From contig QXEO01000531.1 of assembly GCA_007115705.1 (NCBI GenBank), positions 7,332,342 to 7,396,341 of the forward strand: a stretch of DNA of 64,000 nucleotides, in the 5' to 3' direction. Numbering within the stretch: position 1 is the first letter of the stretch; each line of letters opens with the position of its first letter. This document shows positions 56,065-64,000 of the stretch, in pieces. The position numbers and the translations under genes are program-made. Origin of the DNA: Dactylis glomerata. Its lineage: Eukaryota; Streptophyta; Magnoliopsida; Poales; Poaceae. The notes under the pieces are model-generated. The model did not search any database. It worked only from the letters and a program-made list of their open reading frames with translations, and was not told the DNA's origin.

Positions 56065-58613
56065 GAGTAAGTAAGTGATAACAAAACAATAATTTTTGAG
56101 GTGACATGCACCAACACAATCTTGATCAAACAATGTAAAGCATTGAGTGCTGAGATCAAAGTACTCTAAACATGGGCATAAAAGACATAATCTTGACAAT
56201 AAAACTTAGCAATCATGTTATAACATGAAAAGTAACACAAACAAAAGATCATGAGTAATAATGCATTGAAAGTCAAGTGTGTGTTTCGACCATATAGAAA
56301 AACATAGCAAAGTGGTTTTCAGCTTGTCCTTCATGGAGTAGCAAAACATAAATGCATAGGACACCTTCAAGTTTAAGAGGGCGACTAGATAGAAATAATT
56401 TAAGAACAAGCAAAACCAAAATCATGAATCAATCAATAATAAATTTTGGGACTATGCACATTAAACTCAGAATGACAACTATGCTCTCTTAGAAGGTGCA
56501 TAAAGGTAGATGGTGGAGACTCAACATAAAAGTAAAAGAAAGGCCCTTCGCAGAGGGAAGCAGGGATTAAACATGTGCTAGAGCTTTTCATCTGTAAAAC
56601 AGAGATACAAAATTTGTTTTGAGAGGTGTTTGTTCTTGTCAACGACTGGCAATGGGGTTCTTATTATCTTCCATACTAAGCAAGTTTTGAGAGAGAGATT
56701 GGCACATTTTTGCTCTTCTATAAAGCTTGGCACTCCTCCCCACCTTTCCTTTCACAAACCATGGCTAACCGATTCCATCGGGTGCCCACCAACTTTCACA
56801 TACCATGGAGGAGTGCCTTTTTCTTTTCTTTTCTTTTTTTCCTTTTTTTCTTTTTTTGAAATAAAACAATATAGAAGATAGCAGATCCGACCACTACGTC
56901 CCCATGAGCTGAAAAAGTGTCACAAAATGAGAAGTTTTTTGAAGTTTTTTTTTGAAAGGTAGCACATGAAAATTTACTTGGAATGGCTTGCAAATACCAT
57001 GCATAGGAATTTATAGTGGACTCTTTGGACTAAACTTGGTTTTTGGGAGTTGGATGCACGAGAAGTATTCCCTCTCAGTACAAAATGAAGGCTAGCAAAA
57101 GACTAGGAGCGACCAACTAAGAGAGCAATAAAGGCCATAATCATGCATAGCGACAAAACATCATTAATCGAATCATAAAGTGGTATCAGAAGTCAAAAAC
57201 CAAATGATCATAGAGACTTATGGCGACTTGTTAAAGTCAAACATGGTGTAAGAATGCGCCAAGTCAACCCAAATAAAGCATCAAAGGAGAAAACCACAAT
57301 ATTATGCTCCCATATAATAAAAACAACGCATGATTCTTTCAAAGACACATTAAGCAATCTCAGTCATTTGAGACAAGTCATGCTACAGCAAAAACTACTA
57401 AGCATACTATCAAAATGACATCAAGCATGACATGCAAAAGTCTAAGCCACAGTCTAAACAAGCTCCCATTTGTACCATTATAGGCATGAAACTTTTTCTC
57501 TTTTCCAACACCATTCAACCTTTTTGAATCAAATCTTAGAGATGAAAACCAACATAGACCATAGGTCTAAATACACCTAGATACAAAGAAATAACAAGAT
57601 CTAAACAAAAATCAAGACGAAAAATGAAAGCTAAACGCAGTACTAGAAAAAGAGAACACTCGTTGAACGATAAGAATGAAAACTAGAGTGTTCTTGGCAA
57701 TGAAAAACATAGTGTGTCTTCTCCAAAAAAAAATTGTTGGGGTCCAACCATTTATTGAAGAAAACAAAACAAAACAAAACTGAAAGCAAAACTAAAGACG
57801 CTCCAAGAAAAACGCGTAGTATACGAAGCAATAAAAATATAGTGTCTTGAAAGATGACCTGATTTTTGCCCATGAAGAAGGGGTGCCTCGGGGCATCCCC
57901 AAGCTTTGACTCTTGTACCTCTTGGATATTTCTTGGGGTGACATGGGCATCCCCAAGCTTGAGCTTTTTTCCATACTTCATCTCATCTCATCATTCTCCT
58001 TTCCCTACACTTGAAAACTTCCTTCATACAAAACTTCACACAATTTTATTAGCAATATTAGTGTAAGCACAATAGTAAATCTACTCTTTTGGTTCAGTTT
58101 CAAACTCAAGAATAACACCCATTAAAGCATAAGCTACTGTAGCAACTTCCTCAAAAGTTCCATGATCAAAAGAACTCAAAAAGAAAGCAATCGAGAGGCA
58201 AACACAAATAGTGGCAGAAATCTGTCAAAACAGAACAGCTGACAAAGATCGATTTTTCTGAGGATCTTCTGTTGCTCAAATAGAAAAGTGCAAAACTAAT
58301 GAAAGTTTGGAAATAACCTGGGGCATGTGCACAAGAAATCGCAGATCAAAAAGACGTTCTGAGAATTTTCACGAATGTTTACGGTGCAGCACAGAAATCT
58401 GTTTCAGGACAGCAACTTCCCCAAATCTTACCTTCCTCAAATTAGAGGTTCTTCTTGGCACAAAAACGAAATAAAAATGATAAGGAGAGGTCATTATAGT
58501 AGTAATAACTTCCAAGGCTCAACAAAAAGAAAAAGTACTAAAAATAAAACAATGGGTTATCTCCCAAGAGTGCTTTTTTTTAACGCCTTTGAGCTAGGCG
58601 CAGAAAGTGGAAA
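56065..58613 (-). other. Element 3 noncoding tail
   Basis: About 2.5 kb without a credible gene, collinear with the tails of elements 1 and 2. It includes the conserved 51-bp block at 58553-58603, the CCCCAAGC/GCTTGGGG pair (about 57885-57965) and a long T/C-rich tract at 56818-56858. Confidence 0.75.
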
Positions 58614-60662
58614 TCAAGTAATGTCGAGCAATGAAGCATCAAGATCATAATTTGCTCTAAGAATAGAGTCAAAAAGTAATTTCTTTCTCTTTCTAGGGAA
58701 GTGTTCCACACCTTTCTTGAGTGGGAATTGATATTTAATGGTGCCTTCCTTCATATCAATGATGGCACCAACTATTCTAAGAAAAGGTCTTCCCAAAATA
58801 ATAGGACATGAAGCATTGCATTCAACATCCAAACCAAGGAAATCAATGGGAACAAGGTTATTGTTAAACATAATAAGAATATCATTAATCCTTCCCAAAG
58901 GTTTTTTCTTAGCAACATCAGCAAGAGGAACATCAAAATAACAATTTTCAAGCGGTGGCAAACCAAGCATATCATAAATCTTTCTAGGCATAATAGAAAT
59001 GCTTGCACCAAGATCACATAAAGCATGGCAATCAAAATCAGTCACATTCATATCAATGATGGGCTCCCAACCATCTTCTAACTTCTTGGGAATAGAAACC
59101 TTTTGTTTCAACTTTTCTTCCCTAATTTGCATGAGAGCATTCATAATATGCTTTGTAAAAGCAACATTCATAGAACTAGCATTAGGACTTAAAGCAATAT
59201 TTTGCAAGAACAAAATAACTTCAGAAATATTGCAACCATCAGCATCAAAATCATTAAAAGAAGTAGAGCTATTGTCTGCCATACTCCAAAAAATTTCAGC
59301 ACTTTTTGTAGAAAAAGTTTTTGCAGTTTTGGGCTTTTTCGCACAAGTAGGAGTTTTCTCTACACCAATCAAAGTAAGAGGATTGCTAGCATTTGAAACA
59401 ACATTACTAGAGGTGGTAATAGTACAAAACTTCATATTTCTAGCCATCTCATCTTCTCTTTCCCACCTAGCATGCAATTCTGCTAACATCCTAACATTTT
59501 CATCAATTCTAACCTGGATGGCATTCAAAGTCTTGCTTTCTTTCATATCATGAGGCAAAACTTTTAGTTTCAGAAGTTCAACACCAAGAGCAAGGCTATC
59601 AACTTTAGAAGCAAGAGCATCAATTTTACCCAACTTTTCCTCAACTGACTTATTAAAAGCAGTTTGCTTACCAATGAATTCCTTGAGCATGATTTCAAGC
59701 TCAGAGGGCTCGCCCCTAGTGTTTTTGGAGGAATTACCATAAGAGTTGCCATAACCATTACCATTGGTAGAAGGATACGGCCTATAATTGTTGCTAGCAA
59801 AATTGTTCCTATAAGCACTGTTGTTGAAATTATTATTTCTAATGAAGTTCACATCAACATGCTCTTCTTGAGCAACCAAGGAGGCTAAAGGAACATTATT
59901 AGGATCAACATGAGATCTATCATTAACAAGCATAGCCATAATAGTATCAATCTTATCACTCAAGGAAGAGGTTTCCTCAACAGAATTTACCTTCTTACCT
60001 TGTGGAGCTCTCTTGGTGTGCCACTCAGAATAATTTACCATCATATTATCAAGAAGCTTCATTGCGGTGCCCAAGGTGATGGACATAAAAGTACCTCCAG
60101 CAGCTGAATCCAAGAGATTTCTTGAAGAAAAATTTAGTCCTGCATAAAAGGTTTGGATAATCATCCAAGTAGTCAGTCCATGAGTGGGACAATTCTTTAT
60201 CATAGATTTCATTCTTTCCCAAGCTTGAGCAACATGTTCATTATCAAACTATCTAAACTGCATAATATCACTTCTCAAAGCTATAATCTTAGCAGGAGGA
60301 TAATATTTTCCAATAAAAGCATCCGTATACTAAACCCAATAATCAATACTATTTCTAGGCAAAGATAGCAACCAATCCTTAGATCTTCCTCTTAAAGAGA
60401 AAGGAAACAACTTAAGCTTAATAATATCACCATCTACATCCTTATACTTTTGCATCTCACATAGCTCAACAAAATTGTTGAGATGAGCTGCAGCATCAGT
60501 ACTAACACCAGAAAATTGCTCTTTCAGAACAAGATTCAACAAAGCAGGTTTAATCTCATAAAAATTTGCCTCAGGAGCAGGTGGAGCAATAGGAGTGCAG
60601 ATAAAATCATTGTTATTGGTGCGAGTAAAATCACACAACTTGGTGTTCTCAGGAGTACCCAT
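58614..60662 (-). pseudogene. Gag-protease polyprotein of element 3, two amber stops
   Basis: From ATG 60662 (MGTPENTKLCDF) one frame runs 682 codons to 58614, interrupted only by TAG at 60332-60330 and 60251-60249. Residues about 40-170 are retrotransposon gag (FSLRGRSKDWLLSLP; AWERMKSMIKNCPTHGL; LDSAAGGTFM). An Asn-rich segment (VNFIRNNNFNNSAYRNNF) and a helical part follow. About residues 520-650 form a retropepsin domain with the active-site block CDLGASISIMP, then LVPIDFLGLDVECNASCPIILGRPFL and a basic end. The protease core looks intact, unlike in element 1. No zinc knuckle was seen and nothing follows the protease. Both stops stand where the context suggests Gln codons (inference). Confidence 0.8.
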
Positions 60663-60822
60663 TCTAGCAAAACTAACAGCAGGCAAGTAAAAATAACAAC
60701 TATAAAGGAACTAATTTTTTGTATTTTTGATAAAAAGGTGCAACCAAAAAATAAAATAAAGCAAAACAATAATAAAGTAAAAGATTGGAAGCGAGAGACT
60801 CCCCTTGCAGAAATCCTCTTTC

Positions 60823-60840
60823 TCCCCGGCAACGGCGCCA
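60823..60840 (-). other. Primer binding site for tRNA-Asp (element 3)
   Basis: TGGCGCCGTTGCCGGGGA on the minus strand, identical to that of element 1, 11 bp inside the 5' LTR. Confidence 0.9.
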
Positions 60841-60851
60841 AAAAAATTGCT

Positions 60852-61598
60852 TGATGGCGTATGGATGACCGCCCAGTTGGGAACCCCAAGAGGAAGGTAT
60901 GATGAGCCTAGCAGCAAGTCTTCCCTCAGTATGAAACCAAGGTTTATCGAACCAGTAGGAGAAAGAACCAACTTCCGAAGGTTGATGCTCGCTGGCTCCG
61001 CGATAGCTCCAGACAATTTATATATGGCGCCTTATCTAGGGCGTAGCTTTGCACCAGTAGCAACGTGGAACCTGCACACAACACAACCAAAGTACTTTGC
61101 CCAACTTACAGTGAGGTTGTCAATCTCACCGGTTTGCTGTAAACAAAAGATTAAACGTATCGTGTGGTAAAAGATAGTAGTTTGCGAGAATGTAAATAAT
61201 GCGAGTAAATAGTAAAATGGCAATAAGAATGTTAAAGAATGGACCGGGGTCCACAGTTCACTAGAGGTGTCTCTCCATAAGATAAATAACATGCTGGGTA
61301 ACAAATTACAGTTGGGCAATTGATAGAATAAAGAAAGCATACAAATGTCATGAGGATCACTATGAGATTCACTTGGGCATTACAACATAATATATATACC
61401 GTAATCCAACTGCATCTATGACTAATAATCCACCCGCCGGATGTCATCCGAGCAACCATTGGGTATTAAGTTGCAAGCAACAGATTATTTCCTTAAGCAA
61501 AGTGTGTAATGTAAACAATACAAATGTCCTTGAATACAAGATTGTTGTTTTCTCCCTAATAGCAACAGCATATCTACAACCTCAGAGGTTTCTGTCAC
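60852..61598 (-). repeat. Element 3, 5' LTR (interrupted by element 4)
   Basis: Ends ...CCATCA at 60852 on the minus strand and matches element 1 and 2 LTRs up to gaggtttctgtcac. There element 4 begins. Confidence 0.8.
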
Positions 61599-62054
61599 TG
61601 ACATGGGTATGGCCTTCGGGTATCCACGGATTAGTATACCGGGTCTGGCCCATTAAGGAAGTGGAGAATTACAAGGATTCAAAGATTGACTTAGAGGCGA
61701 AGAAGGAAGGTTCTAATCGGTATTCGACTAGGACACTTGTAAACTCTTGCCCGGTTGCATATATAAAGCCAGGCAGGGGCGCCCCTAGAGAGATATCTAA
61801 GACAAGTTACATTGAGAGATAGCATACAAGATATATTAGACATAGACTAGATACAATACTCTGCCTATGGTGGCATCATGTAAACACCATTGTGATCATA
61901 TACTAGATTGCTAGCAGGATATAGCGATCCTCCACCGCGGAGACGTGAACCTGGGTACATCGTGTGCCAATCTCGATCCTGGAATCTCTAGTCGTTGCTC
62001 TTCCCCCGATCCTAAGTCCTTCATCTAGGACATTTGTCGAGTTAACCCTCGTCA
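61599..62054 (+). repeat. Element 4, 5' LTR
   Basis: 456 bp with perfect inverted ends TGAC/GTCA. Contains the TATA box at 61760-61767. The primer site follows two bases after its end. Confidence 0.8.
61760..61767 (+). promoter_or_regulatory. TATA box of element 4 LTR
   Basis: TATATAAA followed by GC-rich sequence, about 160 bp inside the LTR. Confidence 0.6.
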
Positions 62055-62056
62055 AT

Positions 62057-62074
62057 TGGTGCCGACCGTGGGGA
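62057..62074 (+). other. Primer binding site of element 4
   Basis: TGGTGCCGACCGTGGGGA directly after the LTR. The tRNA it pairs with is not identified; it differs from both the tRNA-Asp and the initiator-Met sites in this window. Confidence 0.65.
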
Positions 62075-63711
62075 TCGCGATGACTGGATTTTGTCATCCG
62101 GGCGGGATCCTTTAAGTTTTTCATCGACAAGATCAGCAAATTTTGCGGCTGCCAACAGCAGCAGCAGCCAGATCGCTTCAATAGATCGCATCAACAGATC
62201 ACGTCCAGATAATCATCAACTTCATTGTTGGAAGGTTTTCATCTGCAAACAAGGGCGAGTTGAGATCAGCGACCAAAAAAAGGCATCATCGGCCGAGCTG
62301 AAGAGCGACGTAGTGGCGCTACCAATCCACAATTCTGCAGAATAATTTATGACATCGTTATCACTGCCACGCGCAGCTGATCAGATCTACGTATCCTGGA
62401 TTTTTGGAGGCTTTCCGAACAACGGCGACTTGCCAAAAAAGCTGACTCCTAGGTGACCTCGTCGGATCCTACAGGGACAGAAAAACCATCATCACAGGCC
62501 GGATTGCATCTGGTCAGCTCTCGCGCTTGGCAGTCCACAAAGAAGAAAAGTCTTGGATCAATCGGAGGCATCCAATCAAAGAAGAGCAAGTCCCGTGATC
62601 AGCTATCGACTACAAAAAAAGAGAGAAGTTTACCTTGGATTGGAAGAAGCTGGTACCTACATGGAGATGTACATGTGATAATCGGAGCAAATCGACTAAA
62701 GCCAAGATGTTTCCGGCCAAGTTCCGAGGACAACAAGAAGTCAATTTGAACAAAGCAAGAAACTACTCGTACGTAGCGATCAAGGAAAAAATTCAGATCA
62801 AGCTCCTAGCGTGCTAGCTTGTGCGCGCATATACCCGGCGGTTACGAGAAGGCAATGGACAACTCCGAGAAAAATTCTACCGGCGAGTTATCAGAGCTGC
62901 TTGTACAACTCGAAGAAAAATATTTCAACTACTTCGTCTTCAAGATCGTCGACTCTGGCTTGCCACGCTCGGAGGCTCGTCGTTGCGCACTCGCGCAAAC
63001 TATCGGCAACGCTCGGGGGCTCGACATCAACTTGCCCCAGAGTGCGGAAAATCACCCTCAAGACCTGCGATTTCGTCGACATTAGCAACACGACAATCCC
63101 AACAACGCTCGGGGGCTCGACAACAACTTCGCCTCCGATCGTGGTTGTGATTCTACGACAACAACTCGACTATGTCATCGTCGACTACGCCGCGTCTACG
63201 CCGCACCCAATAAAAGCTAAGTTTTCTTCTTCCAAGAAGTTGATTATTATTTACTTTCGCCACACCCGACACTCGGGGGCTCCGCCATAAACAATCATCT
63301 TGTATATCATTGACTTCGAAAAATTGCGAAAGCCCTAGTAGCTGGCGTTCCTTATCAAATACTTGACAATTTAGTTTACATTCGCATGAAGCTCGACTAA
63401 CGGTTGGCAAGGCACAAAATCTTGGGCGTCAGGCTAACGAAAAGGCTTAGCAAGTATCTTGAAATTCAAATGTGGCAAACGCATCACATTACGTCTGACT
63501 TGAGTAGTTGATCGAGCCGTGAAGTGCATCAGGCTAATGAAAGGGTCTTACGTACGAGCAACAAAATTGCACAAAAAACATCGAGTTTTATTTTACATAC
63601 TACATCATCATTACAACATGCAAACGCAATATTTCTTCGAGAGACAAAGTATTTCACAACTCTTCATATTTTTTGCAGGAGCCAAATTTGTTTGAGTAGT
63701 ACAACTTGAGT
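62075..63711 (+). other. Element 4 leader region
   Basis: About 1.6 kb without a recognised gag. Several frames of 60-160 codons overlap on both strands and none is convincing. The word ctcgggggct recurs (63013, 63106, 63270 areas), announcing the longer repeats that follow. Confidence 0.5.
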
Positions 63712-64000
63712 CTATGCCTGGCTACAAATAACCGAACATGGACTCGGGGGCTACTCCCATCGGGAGAGCTGGCCGCGCCCCCGATAGATTGACAATTTTG
63801 AGAAAGAATTCAACAAAAAGAGAAGAAGAAGAAAATTGGAGCCTATGATCGACTACAAGTACCCGACCATAGCCTCGGGGGCTACTCCCATCAGGAGCGC
63901 TAGTCGCGCACCCGATGAAGAATTACAATGAATGAAGAACGATGAAGAAAATTTTGAGTCCATGGACTCAACATTTACTCCCATCGGGAGAGTGGATTCA
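63712..64000 (+). repeat. About 131-bp tandem repeat array in element 4 leader
   Basis: Units share CTCGGGGGCTACTCCCAT at 63743-63760 and 63874-63891, followed by a cgcgc(c/a)cccgat part and an A/G-rich part. A third partial unit has actcccatcgggag at 63977-63990. The ctcccatcgggag core is a short palindrome. The array reaches the window end. Confidence 0.8.

Larger units (their letters stand above)
54810..61598 (-). mobile_element. Element 3: non-autonomous LTR retrotransposon with gag-protease, both LTRs truncated
   Basis: Minus-strand relative of elements 1 and 2. Order on the minus strand: 5' LTR remnant (61598-60852), tRNA-Asp primer site, gag-protease frame, 2.6-kb noncoding tail, polypurine tract, 3' LTR remnant (56032-54810). 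The left end is cut where it joins the LINE. The right end is interrupted by element 4, so the rest of the 5' LTR may lie beyond the window. No reverse transcriptase or integrase is present. Confidence 0.85.
61599..64000 (+). mobile_element. Element 4: gypsy-type LTR retrotransposon, runs past the window end
   Basis: Starts with a 456-bp LTR (TGACATGGG...CCTCGTCA) followed by a primer site and about 1.9 kb of leader. It sits inside the 5' LTR of element 3, so it is the youngest insertion of this nest. The preceding five bases (GTCAC, 61594-61598) are the expected target duplication, but the other end is outside the window. Coding genes have not been reached by 64000. Confidence 0.75.

Noticed and set aside
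1..64000. CRISPR arrays, bacterial operons, ribosomal RNA genes, integrated viruses
   Set aside because: None seen. Repeats are transposon-type, gene structure is plant-like and no capsid, movement or viral replicase motifs were recognised.

Overview
This is plant nuclear DNA from a grass, most likely of the Pooideae (wheat, barley, oat or ryegrass group). The evidence is a dense nest of LTR retrotransposons, grass-type LINE proteins, Helitron ends of the grass consensus, and almost no single-copy genes. Nothing bacterial, viral or organellar was seen. I count one intact-looking gene, a secreted lectin-like protein on the minus strand at 17344-18411. Everything else is transposon sequence, gene fragments or unassigned intergenic DNA.

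Layout. At 231-2652 two small non-autonomous Helitrons lie head to tail in unassigned sequence. An old Ty3/gypsy-type LTR runs from 3912 to about 12787 and is split by a complete 7.3-kb LTR element (element 1, 4905-12221, minus, TSD GCTAG). From 12804 to 14987 there is noncoding DNA with short duplications. At 14988-17675 a 1,344-bp segment is present twice in tandem, almost identical; it carries an RNase H-like fragment and the 3' end of the lectin-like gene, so a promoterless stump of that gene lies downstream of the intact copy. A second complete element of the same broad type (element 2, 20126-26689, plus, TSD CATAT) sits in or beside a decayed Myb/SANT-like gene. A PIF/Harbinger transposon with a dead transposase fills 27507-29448. 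The stretch 29452-34120 is mostly unassigned and contains a small piece of the dehydroquinate synthase gene.

From 34121 to 49161 lies a large minus-strand element with LTRs of about 6.4 kb and a 3-kb internal region with no recognisable gag or pol, a LARD-like (large retrotransposon derivative) structure. Its 5' LTR is cut off at 49161, where a LINE fragment begins. A second LINE (about 49556-54792) keeps a decayed ORF1 and the endonuclease part of ORF2. It is cut by a third element of the tRNA-Asp-primed type (element 3, 54810-61598, minus, gag plus protease). A different gypsy-type element (element 4, plus) inserted into the 5' LTR of element 3 at 61599 and runs out of the window.

How the parts relate. 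Elements 1, 2 and 3 all have tRNA-Asp primer binding sites, related LTRs, a gag-derived reading frame with a similar C-terminus, a shared 51-bp block just after the stop codon and a 2.6-2.9-kb noncoding tail. None shows reverse transcriptase or integrase, so they look like a non-autonomous family (Athila-like by its primer) that must borrow enzymes from another element. All coordinates come from reading by eye, and boundaries without a diagnostic motif are approximate.
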